From: Acidobacterium sp. | GTDB taxonomy: Bacteria; Acidobacteriota; Terriglobia; Terriglobales; Acidobacteriaceae | Reading direction: 5' to 3' | NCBI GenBank assembly: GCA_003152595.1 | Contig: PMAM01000313.1 | Span: forward strand, 13,197 to 29,624 | Length of the DNA: 16,428 nucleotides | In this document: positions 1-5,310 of the stretch, one piece after another | How positions within the stretch are numbered: the first letter of the stretch is position 1 | How the letters are laid out: each line of letters starts with the position of its first letter | Position numbers and translations under genes: made by a program | Notes under the pieces: model-generated | The model's database searches: none | Seen by the model: only the letters and a program-made list of their open reading frames with translations | Told to the model about the DNA's origin: nothing

Positions 1-231
1 GAGGACGTAAATCTGGAAGTGGTGGAGAAGGAAACTGGCTCAGTCCTGCGTCTGCGCGTTGCTCCTGAAGATACCGGTAAGGTAATCGGCAAGCAGGGGC
101 GAACCGCGCGGTCGATCCGGACCATTTTGGCGGCCTGCAGCATGAAATACCATCACCACTACTCTCTGGAGATCGTCGAAGAACAGGGGCAGGCTTTTGC
201 CCGCTCCGCCGTTCTTGCGCAGACGAACTGA
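1..231 (+). CDS. khpA: KhpA-like KH-domain RNA-binding protein, 3' part (5' end outside window)
   Basis: The reading frame is open from the first base, so the true start lies upstream; 76 residues are visible. They contain the KH signature GKVIGKQGRTARSIRTIL, with the GxxG loop (G-K-Q-G) that contacts the RNA backbone, followed by the terminal beta strand ending in EIVEEQ. Length and sequence match the small single-KH proteins of the KhpA/YlqC family, cytoplasmic RNA chaperones that act in some bacteria as a KhpA-KhpB pair. The C-terminus runs about 15 residues past the KH core (GQAFARSAVLAQTN), a tail that the second KhpA-like protein in this window (13241-13510) lacks. The two proteins are identical over GKVIGKQGRTARS. 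The usual rpsP-rimM-trmD neighbours are not seen downstream. Family assignment is firm; the cellular role is inferred. Confidence 0.9.
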   Translation, partial: EDVNLEVVEKETGSVLRLRVAPEDTGKVIGKQGRTARSIRTILAACSMKYHHHYSLEIVEEQGQAFARSAVLAQTN

Positions 232-407
232 GGGATACCCCATCGGCCCTGCGTTCCCTGCTTTCCGTGGCCCCCCGCGCGGTCCCGGCGCGGCCGATGG
301 CGTGTTCCGGCTTGGATAGCCTTCCTTCAAATTCCGTCGCTGAGGTTCGTTCCCCCGGCCCCATCGATCCTCTGCGCCGATCCGGCTCCGATCCACCGGC
401 CTGCGAG

Positions 408-423
408 AGTGATTCGCATCACA
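408..423. promoter_or_regulatory. CRP/FNR-like operator half-palindrome
   Basis: AGTGA-TTCGCA-TCACA matches the TGTGA-N6-TCACA consensus of CRP/FNR-type regulators at nine of ten defined positions. It lies 61 bp upstream of the start of the 80-residue gene at 485. A perfect version of the same motif precedes the second khpA-like gene. No -10/-35 pair was assigned around it. Function is inferred from the motif only. Confidence 0.4.
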
Positions 424-484
424 TCCCTCCCCGGCCCCAGACGGCAAACTACCTGAACATCCCGCGGTAAGGAGCCCGAAACCG

Positions 485-727
485 ATGAATACCGCTCGCC
501 TGATTACCCAGTTGCTCGAAATCGAACAAGCCCTCGGAAAAGTTGAAACCCCCAGGATACGCGGCATGCTCTTTGAGGCCCAGGAGAGCGTCCTCGAGCT
601 GGAAAAGCAGATGATCGAGATCCTCACCGACTACGAGGGTCTGCAGATGCTGATGGAATTCAGCCGCAACGCGGCCAGCTCGGCTCTGCCGGATAGGGAG
701 ATCCCGGCGAAGATGCTGCTGAACTAG
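485..727 (+). CDS. Small protein of unknown function (80 aa)
   Basis: An 80-residue ORF starting at ATG 485, chosen because a good Shine-Dalgarno sequence (TAAGGAG, 468-474) sits 10 nt upstream. The protein is mostly predicted helix, rich in Glu, Leu and Ile (for example LLEIEQALGKVETPRIRGML and VLELEKQMIEILTDYEGLQM), with no signal peptide or membrane segment, so it is probably cytoplasmic and possibly forms a helical hairpin or coiled coil. It lies 253 bp downstream of the partial khpA-like gene on the same strand, with a CRP-like palindrome between them, so it may have its own promoter. I recognise no family. The start and coding status are well supported by the ribosome site and codon usage like that of the neighbours. 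Confidence 0.75.
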   Translation: MNTARLITQLLEIEQALGKVETPRIRGMLFEAQESVLELEKQMIEILTDYEGLQMLMEFSRNAASSALPDREIPAKMLLN

Positions 728-768
728 TGTCCCGTCTCCGAAGTTCGTTAACGAATGCTTCCTCGGTT

Positions 769-784
769 TTGTATCAGGGCACGA
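769..784 (+). repeat. 16-bp copy of dispersed intergenic repeat
   Basis: TTGTATCAGGGCACGA occurs here and, identically, at 2154-2169, where it begins the palindromic repeat interrupted by the first transposon. Here the right arm of the hairpin is missing, so this is a truncated copy. Confidence 0.7.
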
Positions 785-825
785 TGCAAGCGCCCATTGA
801 AAACAAATAAGTTATTGATTCCGCA

Positions 826-861
826 ATTCACTAGATTCACACGATTCACAGGAATCACACC
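826..861 (+). repeat. Four tandem 9-bp units (ATTCACNNG)
   Basis: Consecutive units ATTCACTAG, ATTCACACG, ATTCACAGG and AATCACACC form an uninterrupted 36-bp tandem array in intergenic DNA. Three of the four begin ATTCAC; the fourth has one substitution in that core. Units vary at positions 7-9. Confidence 0.7.
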
Positions 862-920
862 ACGGAAAGACAAAAAAAGACAAGTTTGCCCTTCTGTCCA
901 GGGCTTAACCACCTTCAGGC

Positions 921-970
921 GCTGTCATCCTGACGTCGAGCCTCGCGAGACGGAAGGATCCGCGGTTGCC
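921..970. repeat. REP-like imperfect hairpin
   Basis: The segment GCTGTCATCCTGACGTCGAG ... GACGGAAGGATCCGCG can fold as ATCCT-(3 mismatches)-GTC against GAC-(3)-AGGAT around a GC-rich loop. It resembles the 'GTCATCCTGAG...GAAGGATC' intergenic elements common in acidobacterial genomes. The resemblance is from memory; only one copy is in this window. Confidence 0.45.
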
Positions 971-1144
971 TTTCCTGTACGAAGCGCACTCAGCGTTACT
1001 TCCGGAAAGCCGGCTAACCAGGACTTATCCGAGCAGTGGAGATGACTGAAAGAATTTCGCGGGCGCGATGCGAGAATCCGTCACGCCCGCGGGTCACTAC
1101 AGAAGTGAATCGAGCAAACTAGTGACTGCGTCGAGGAGCCGGGA

Positions 1145-1906
1145 TTACTTGGCAGGCATGTAGCTCAGGTCTGGACGAGGCTGGATGAGATAGCTGTAGG
1201 TGCCATCGATCGAAGCGTCGAGCCTTTCGATTACGGACATCGCTTCCTGTTCGCCAAACGCTTCACGCAGCCTATCCCGCATGGGCTTCACGTTCGGATC
1301 ATTCTCGAACGAGGCCCAATTGGCGTGCGGGGTCGTGAGAACATAGGTGCCGCCAGGCCCGCCGTCCACCAGACGATACCAGGAGTAGTTAGTCGGCGAT
1401 TTTAGTTTTTGATTGGCCTCATGGACTTTCGCGATGGCGCTCCGGAAATCGTCACCCCTTCCATATCTGACGTGGAAAGTCGTCACCTCGATGTACTTCG
1501 GACCATTGTCGGGAGAAGGATTGCTCCAATCCGGAAGGAATTCGTAATAGGCGGCAGTCATTTTCTCCACGCTTGGGCCTACGACCTTGAAGTACTCCTC
1601 CTGGTCGGCGCTCTCGGGAACCGACGGTTTGTCGAGGTCCGCCCAGTGCAAACCGAATTGACCGACGATGTACTGCCCGGTGCCCTCTCCGGTGAGGATC
1701 TCGGAGACGAAGAGCGGTTGTGTATCTTTTTGTTGCTTATGCCACAGGACTTTCGCTTTTCTCCCTTCCTCGTACTGTTTCACCATTCCGTTCTTCGGTG
1801 TTTGGAGTTCCAGGGAGGCGATGTTACCGGGCTTCTCCTGAGCAGATGCACCCACGGAAAGGAGCCCAGCGGCACACACGGCTACTGCTAGCTTCAAAAG
1901 CTTCAT
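1145..1906 (-). CDS. Secreted protein of unknown function (253 aa)
   Basis: The ORF begins with a classic Sec signal peptide (MKLLKLAVAVCAAGLLSVGA-SA, cleavage expected after Ala22 before QEKPG), so the mature protein of about 231 residues is periplasmic or secreted. ATG 1906 is preceded by GGAGGGA (1909-1915), fixing the start. The mature region contains two comparable halves, with a strand-like YIEVTTFHVRYGRGDDF followed by a helix (RSAIAKVHEANQKL) and then WYRLVDGGPGGTYVLTT, a pattern reminiscent of dimeric alpha/beta-barrel (NIPSNAP or monooxygenase-like) folds. This fold suggestion is inference. No catalytic motif was recognised. It stands alone on the minus strand between repeat-rich spacers and has its own likely promoter. 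Confidence 0.85.
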   Translation of the reverse strand: MKLLKLAVAVCAAGLLSVGASAQEKPGNIASLELQTPKNGMVKQYEEGRKAKVLWHKQQKDTQPLFVSEILTGEGTGQYIVGQFGLHWADLDKPSVPESADQEEYFKVVGPSVEKMTAAYYEFLPDWSNPSPDNGPKYIEVTTFHVRYGRGDDFRSAIAKVHEANQKLKSPTNYSWYRLVDGGPGGTYVLTTPHANWASFENDPNVKPMRDRLREAFGEQEAMSVIERLDASIDGTYSYLIQPRPDLSYMPAK

Positions 1907-1959
1907 GTTCCCTCCAGATTTTGAATTGGGCTTGATTCGGGGTCTTCAGGCCGGCGAGG

Positions 1960-1988
1960 AGTCTAGCACCCAGCCTTTCTGAATGCAA
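1960..1988 (-). promoter_or_regulatory. Likely sigma-70 type promoter of the secreted-protein gene
   Basis: On the minus strand, TTGCAT (1983-1988) and TAGACT (1960-1965) are separated by exactly 17 bp and lie about 54 bp upstream of ATG 1906. Four of six bases match in each hexamer. Confidence 0.4.
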
Positions 1989-2083
1989 TCTAACCAGTCA
2001 GTTTTCGCCAATAGCTGCCGTGTGGTCGGCCACACGGAAGTTTCGAGGCGATAGGCCCTTTGTGTCCGATTGAACGTGCCGAA

Positions 2084-2116
2084 GACAAAATAAAGACAAA
2101 AGTTTGCCGGGCAAAC
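2084..2116. repeat. Intergenic repeat segment with GTTTGCC hairpin
   Basis: A GACAAAATAAAGACAAAAG run is followed by a perfect palindrome GTTTGCC-G-GGCAAAC (2102-2116). A near copy of the A-rich part plus the left arm (GTTTGCC) is at 869-890, so the spacers on both sides of the secreted-protein gene share this block. Confidence 0.55.
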
Positions 2117-2153
2117 GGAAGCCACTGATACCGAAGGCGTATACGACAAGACC

Positions 2154-2176
2154 TTGTATCAGGGCACGACTTCAGT
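2154..2176 (+). repeat. Left half of a palindromic repeat interrupted by transposon 1, with left target duplication
   Basis: The sequence ends GGGCACG-ACTTCAGT; ACTTCAGT (2169-2176) is the left copy of the 8-bp target duplication. Joined to the right half at 4717 with one copy removed, it restores the perfect hairpin GGCACGAC-TTCA-GTCGTGCC. Confidence 0.8.
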
Positions 2177-2200
2177 CATGATTATTCACTTTACGAAGGG
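2177..2200 (+). repeat. Left terminal inverted repeat of element 1
   Basis: It begins CATGATTATTCACTTTACG and pairs with 4693-4716 at 22 of 24 positions. Confidence 0.88.
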
Positions 2201-2218
2201 TAAAGATTCTGGCATAAT
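2190..2218 (+). promoter_or_regulatory. Likely transposase promoter reading inward from the left inverted repeat
   Basis: TTTACG (2190-2195, inside the inverted repeat) and CATAAT (2213-2218) are separated by 17 bp. The -10 matches consensus at five of six positions. The transposase start lies 150 bp downstream. Confidence 0.4.
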
Positions 2219-2234
2219 CCTTTCATGCAGAACG

Positions 2235-2369
2235 TTAACCCTTTCCTTTCTTTGGTTTCTCTATATGAACGGGAATGGGGATCGTTCGCAAATCGCGCTT
2301 TATCGCTGCAACCAGTTTCCGGGTGGGCACGCGCTGAAGTGGTGATTTCGGTTTGCGAGGGTTAGCCAT
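2235..2369 (-). CDS. Possible small basic protein (44 aa), divergent from the transposase
   Basis: A 44-codon ORF starts at ATG 2369 on the minus strand and reads MANPRKPKSPLQRVPTRKLV, then AAIKRDLRTIPIPVHIEKPK and a KGKG end. An AGGGAG ribosome site lies 4 nt upstream of the start. It fills most of the 190 bp between the left inverted repeat and the transposase, a space the second element in this window does not have. The start codons of this ORF and of the transposase overlap in a single CATG. The high Lys/Arg content would suit nucleic-acid binding. It is short and I know no family, so it could be a chance frame; the ribosome site and the shared CATG are the arguments for it. Confidence 0.35.
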   Translation of the reverse strand: MANPRKPKSPLQRVPTRKLVAAIKRDLRTIPIPVHIEKPKKGKG

Positions 2370-3276
2370 GACACTCCCTGAAATTAACAAGATGTATTCG
2401 ACCGATGAATGCTGCCGCGAACTGCTGGAGCGGCTTCGCTGGCCCGAAGGCGTTGAGTGCCCGCGCTGCAAGGATCGCCGCGTGTCGCGCATGAAGGATT
2501 ATGCCCGCTTCGAGTGTGTTGGCTGTGAATATCAGTTCACCGTGACAAGCGGAACAATCTTCCATGATTCCCACTTGGCTCTGCCGCTCTGGTTCCTCGC
2601 CGTGTTGCTCATCTGTGAGTCCAAGAAGGGCATGAGCGCCATGCAGCTTAAGCGGACGCTCTGGGGCGAGCACAAAGGCTCCTACAAGACTGCCTGGTAC
2701 CTCTGCCATCGCATCCGGGCGGCAATGGCGACGGCGGAAAAGACGATGTTGTACGGCACAGTAGAAATGGACGAAACCTACGTAGGAGGAGTCCAGCGCG
2801 GCCATCAAAACAAGCCGGGACACGGACTGAGCACCAAAGAGATCGTTATTGGCCTTCGCCAGCGCGGGGGCGAGACGCGCTTCTTTCACGCGGCGGACTG
2901 CAAGAGCGGCACGCTGGCACAGTTCATCCGCGAGAATGTCAGCGAAGACGTTGACGTGATCGTGACAGATGAGTTCAACGCCTACCCTGGCGCAATGATG
3001 GCGACGGGCAACACGGCGAAGCACAAGACGATCAGGCATAAGTCGAAGGTCTACGTTGACGGCGACATTCACACCAACACTGTCGAGAGCGCCTTTAGTT
3101 TGCTCAAGCGCGGTGTGATCGGAACATGGCATCGGATTTCTGCAAAGCATCTTGCCGCCTACCTCGAAGAGATGACCTTCCGGTTCAATCGCCGTGGTCG
3201 CTCCGACCTGTTTGTTGATACGCTGCGCCACATGGTCACTACTGATCCGCTGACGTTTGAGAGACTGACGGCCTAG
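2368..3276 (+). CDS. IS1595-family (ISXO2-like) transposase
   Basis: A DDE-type transposase of 302 residues from ATG 2368, with GAGG 7 nt upstream; an in-frame TTG five codons earlier is less likely. The N-terminus has a zinc ribbon (Cys31-x2-Cys34 and Cys50-x2-Cys53) followed by the GTIFHDS motif and a helical region. The catalytic domain shows the first Asp in VEMDETYVGG (Asp135), the second in VIVTDEFNAYPG (Asp201) and the Asn/Glu and Lys block in HTNTVESAFSLLKRGVIGTW (Asn237, Glu240, Lys247), ending with the YLEEMTFRFNRR motif typical of this family. It should cut and join the inverted repeats at 2177 and 4716. Its stop codon overlaps the stop of the passenger gene on the other strand (shared CTAG). 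All key residues are present, so it is probably active. Confidence 0.95.
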   Translation: MTLPEINKMYSTDECCRELLERLRWPEGVECPRCKDRRVSRMKDYARFECVGCEYQFTVTSGTIFHDSHLALPLWFLAVLLICESKKGMSAMQLKRTLWGEHKGSYKTAWYLCHRIRAAMATAEKTMLYGTVEMDETYVGGVQRGHQNKPGHGLSTKEIVIGLRQRGGETRFFHAADCKSGTLAQFIRENVSEDVDVIVTDEFNAYPGAMMATGNTAKHKTIRHKSKVYVDGDIHTNTVESAFSLLKRGVIGTWHRISAKHLAAYLEEMTFRFNRRGRSDLFVDTLRHMVTTDPLTFERLTA

Positions 3277-3671
3277 TCGCCGAAGAACAGGTGCTCTAAG
3301 GCTCTTTTTCGAAATTGCCATCTCTCCAGTTCAGTCCCATCTTGCAGCTTGAGAATGCAGCGGCCCTCACTGTTGAGGCACACCTTCGCGACCCAATCAG
3401 TTTTTCTTGATGCATCGCTCACCGCTATTGCTTCCCCTGCTATTCCAATCTTTACGACGACTCGCGGAACATGCAATGGCTGTCCGATGACAATGGTGCT
3501 GTGATCAGATAGCACATTCGCAGAGAAGAGATCATAGTCTTTGAATTTTCGGGATAAATTAACAGCTTCCACGTCCTTCGTTATCTCGCCGCACAATTCA
3601 TCGAAAACCTGCTCAACGTTACAAGCGACGCGTTTCAAAACCCAATCCAATTCCTGCGGCACGGTACTCAT
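3273..3671 (-). CDS. Passenger protein of unknown function (132 aa), second gene of element 1 cargo operon
   Basis: The ORF starts at ATG 3671, overlapping the stop of the upstream Ntn-hydrolase gene by four bases (ATGA), which indicates translational coupling and a shared function. AGGAG and AAGG lie just upstream of the start. The 132-residue protein has no signal peptide or membrane segment. Its N-terminal third is helical (LDWVLKRVACNVEQVFDELC) and the rest is strand-rich, with VVVKIGIAGEAIAVSD and a C-terminal ELERWQFRKRALEHLFFGD. I recognise no family. From context it could be a partner, substrate-binding subunit or regulator of the hydrolase; this is inference. The end converges with the transposase, the two stops sharing the CTAG at 3273-3276, so the element has almost no spare DNA here. 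Confidence 0.8.
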   Translation of the reverse strand: MSTVPQELDWVLKRVACNVEQVFDELCGEITKDVEAVNLSRKFKDYDLFSANVLSDHSTIVIGQPLHVPRVVVKIGIAGEAIAVSDASRKTDWVAKVCLNSEGRCILKLQDGTELERWQFRKRALEHLFFGD

Positions 3672-4618
3672 TTGCTGGCCTTCTCCTGATCTTCTGATGT
3701 TTCAGAGCCCAATCTCTTAACCTCAACAGAGTCCGGTAACGCGCCGCGCTTAGCCGCTTCAGTTCTCATGCGCATCCGGTCATCCGTAAATGATTTTGGC
3801 GTTATCGGGTGCTGCTTCATGGTCTTTCTTTTGATAGAACGCGGCCCGAATTCTCCAAACAGTTTGTAGAAGTGATCAAATCCCTTCCCGTCCATATAAG
3901 CGAGGGCCTTTCCTGGTCTTTGCAGGTACACGCTCGTGGAAGTGCCGACGCTTGGGTTTAACTCAGCCATGGTTTTCGCTTCAAAGACCTGGTAGACAGT
4001 TTTCATAAGGTCATCGAATCTGTCGTGATCCCTGAACATCATGAATGTCTGCGCCGCGCTCGCTCCCTCTCCGATGCAGGCGAAGGAATCCTCCATCGTG
4101 ACCTCGATCACACCCCGCTCCCGTTCGCAGACTTGAATCAGACAGTGAGTGAGATAGTCTTCGTCCTTTTCATGTTCTCTCTCCGTAACGAAACCTGTGA
4201 CGATGAATTCAATCCCGAGCCTCACCTCTACAATGTCTCGTTGAATTTCCTTGAACACCGATTCGGGATATATCTTCTGCCCGTCATCAATGAATCTGTC
4301 GAACGTTATTCCACATGAGCCAAGAAGAGACTGATCCAGAAGCATCTTTCGATAGTCAAAAACGGCCTTGCGGACAATGGCGATAGCTTGGTTTGAAGTG
4401 ACCTTCGCTGGTAGCCGACCTTCAAGCGTGCCGGTCAATTCGTCAGCGCGGGCTACGTCCCCAGCCATCAAGCCCATCCAGTTGTTCCCTAGAAACCTCT
4501 GCTTATCAATCGTATCGATCGATCCCGCTGCGGGAATCGAGCCGAGCCAATCGTGGCACAGAACGATTTGAGGCTCCTCGCGTTCGCCGAAACATGATGC
4601 GGCGATACAAACGGTCAC
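3668..4618 (-). CDS. Proteasome-like Ntn-hydrolase, first gene of element 1 cargo operon
   Basis: The start is GTG 4618, because AGGAGG (4625-4630) sits 6 nt upstream; the open frame continues 22 codons further but without a ribosome site. The 316-residue protein then begins M-TVCIAASC, so removal of Met would expose Thr1, the nucleophile of proteasome beta-type Ntn-hydrolases. Counting from that Thr, an Asp in IVLCHDW (position 22) and a Lys in DTIDKQRF (position 38) are 16 apart, the spacing of Asp17 and Lys33 in proteasome beta subunits, and NNWMGLMAGDVARADEL fits the glycine-containing strand-turn that follows. The protein is longer than a beta subunit, with a charged C-terminal tail of unknown role. 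No ATPase partner is nearby. Substrate is unknown; an amidase, peptidase or defence role is possible. The fold assignment is inference from motifs, reasonably strong. Confidence 0.75.
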   Translation of the reverse strand: MTVCIAASCFGEREEPQIVLCHDWLGSIPAAGSIDTIDKQRFLGNNWMGLMAGDVARADELTGTLEGRLPAKVTSNQAIAIVRKAVFDYRKMLLDQSLLGSCGITFDRFIDDGQKIYPESVFKEIQRDIVEVRLGIEFIVTGFVTEREHEKDEDYLTHCLIQVCERERGVIEVTMEDSFACIGEGASAAQTFMMFRDHDRFDDLMKTVYQVFEAKTMAELNPSVGTSTSVYLQRPGKALAYMDGKGFDHFYKLFGEFGPRSIKRKTMKQHPITPKSFTDDRMRMRTEAAKRGALPDSVEVKRLGSETSEDQEKASK

Positions 4619-4674
4619 CTTGGACCTCCTAGGCCACACCCTACGGCGAACGTTCAGATGCGGTCTAGACTGTA

Positions 4675-4703
4675 ATGAAAGCACTCGGCACTCCCTTCGT
4701 CAA
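4675..4703 (-). promoter_or_regulatory. Likely cargo-operon promoter reading inward from the right inverted repeat
   Basis: On the minus strand, TTGACG (4698-4703, within the inverted repeat) and TTTCAT (4675-4680) are 17 bp apart. The -35 matches consensus at five of six positions. The hydrolase start is about 57 bp further on. Confidence 0.4.
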
Positions 4704-4716
4704 GTGAATAATCTTG
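4693..4716 (-). repeat. Right terminal inverted repeat of element 1
   Basis: Read inward on the minus strand it starts CAAGATTATTCACTTGACG and matches the left repeat at 22 of 24 positions. Confidence 0.88.
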
Positions 4717-4764
4717 ACTTCAGTCGTGCCGTAAATGGCACAAAATCAACCGGGCTTTCAGCCC
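4717..4764 (+). repeat. Right half of the interrupted palindromic repeat, with right target duplication and second hairpin
   Basis: ACTTCAGT (4717-4724) is the right copy of the target duplication, followed by CGTGCCGTAAATGGCAC and a small hairpin GGGCT-TTC-AGCCC (4752-4764). The complete repeat unit is therefore a two-hairpin intergenic element split by the transposon. Confidence 0.75.
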
Positions 4765-5034
4765 CTGAGGAAAGTTTCTCGGCACTTCGATCCGTCGGAT
4801 TATTGAATGAACTTAAGGGACACCACACCAGGACGCCGCCCCAGGGGAATGAACCGCCGTCCACAGAGCCCGTTCACCGATGAAACATCCTGAGCGGGTC
4901 TATAGAGCGGTTAATATTGGCCCGGCAGTGTTATTACGAAGGGTATTAACCAGGCGGATAGACGATTGCGACCCAGGCCGGCATTGTGGCAGAATGTCTC
5001 GCTCCCCCGAACCTGTGAAAGGGGTACGAACGCG
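4765..5034. other. Intergenic stretch, no gene seen
   Basis: No ORF with a ribosome site or protein-like composition is found between the repeat and ATG 5035. Near the end, TTGCGA and CAGAAT about 18 bp apart (around 4966-4995) could be the promoter of the next gene, weakly supported. Confidence 0.4.
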
Positions 5035-5310
5035 ATGGCAAAGGTCCTGGTCGTGGCGCAGTGCGAGGATGCAAAGAAGTGGCGCGATAACTTTGTGAAG
5101 CACGCTGCCTTGTTCCGCAGCATGGGAGCGACAGCGCCCGTCAGCTTCGGGCAGGACAGTGACTGGGTCGCGGTCATGCTGGAGGTGAAGGACCTGGACA
5201 CCTATAAGAAGGTTCTCAGTTCCCCGGCGACCGCCGACGCCATGGCGATGGATGGCATACGGCGCGACACCGTGAAAATGTTCGTGCTGGACGGTCAGCT
5301 GCCGGTCTAG
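5035..5310 (+). CDS. Small conserved-looking protein of unknown function (91 aa)
   Basis: I chose ATG 5035 (MAKVLVVAQCEDAKKW) because AAGGGG lies about 10 nt upstream; an upstream in-frame ATG at 4966 gives a poor N-terminus. The 91-residue protein alternates strands and helices: a first strand KVLVVAQCE, a helix KKWRDNFVKHAALFRSMG, a strand DWVAVMLEV, a helix DTYKKVLSSPATADAMAMDG and a final strand DTVKMFVLDG. This is the layout of the ferredoxin-like dimeric alpha/beta-barrel proteins. No catalytic residue can be assigned. There is no signal peptide, so it is cytoplasmic. Its stop codon overlaps the stop of the convergent hydrolase gene within a single CTAG at 5307-5310. Confidence 0.8.
   Translation: MAKVLVVAQCEDAKKWRDNFVKHAALFRSMGATAPVSFGQDSDWVAVMLEVKDLDTYKKVLSSPATADAMAMDGIRRDTVKMFVLDGQLPV

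Larger units (their letters stand above)
728..1144. other. Repeat-rich intergenic stretch without a convincing gene
   Basis: The 417 bases between two genes contain a partial copy of a dispersed repeat (769-784), four tandem 9-bp units (826-861), an A-rich GACAAAAAAAGACAAG segment (869-884) shared with 2084-2099 in a slightly longer form, and an imperfect REP-like hairpin (921-970). An open frame over 755-1045 merely translates these repeats (QFTRFTRFTG...) and has no ribosome site. Confidence 0.6.
2177..4716 (+). mobile_element. IS1595-family transposon with Ntn-hydrolase passenger operon (element 1, 2,540 bp)
   Basis: The ends are seen directly. The first 24 bp (2177-2200) and the reverse complement of the last 24 bp (4693-4716) match at 22 of 24 positions, both reading CAnGATTATTCACTT. 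They are flanked by the identical octamer ACTTCAGT (2169-2176 and 4717-4724), and 8-bp duplications are typical of IS1595 elements. Because the target is itself nearly palindromic, the direct repeat can be read as up to 10 bp, leaving the boundary uncertain by one base. Inside lie an ISXO2-type transposase on the plus strand and a convergent two-gene operon on the minus strand, plus a possible small basic ORF. Passenger genes are known in some IS1595 relatives. The cargo region is visibly more AT-rich than the flanking host genes. All genes look intact, so the insertion is probably recent. Confidence 0.88.

Noticed and set aside
267..470. 67-codon plus-strand frame between the first two genes
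   Set aside because: Pro/Ser/Arg-rich text without a ribosome site, ending just before the Shine-Dalgarno of the next gene and containing the CRP-like palindrome; treated as spacer.
40..627. 195-codon minus-strand frame
   Set aside because: Antisense to the KhpA-like and 80-residue genes, with repetitive basic composition and no domain.
826..861. CRISPR-like array
   Set aside because: Units are 9 bp with no spacers and there are no cas genes.
755..1045. 96-codon frame in the repeat-rich spacer
   Set aside because: It only translates the 9-bp repeats and the hairpin element; no start signal.
2362..3321. 319-codon minus-strand frame over the first transposase
   Set aside because: Antisense shadow of the transposase, with no ribosome site and no recognisable motif.
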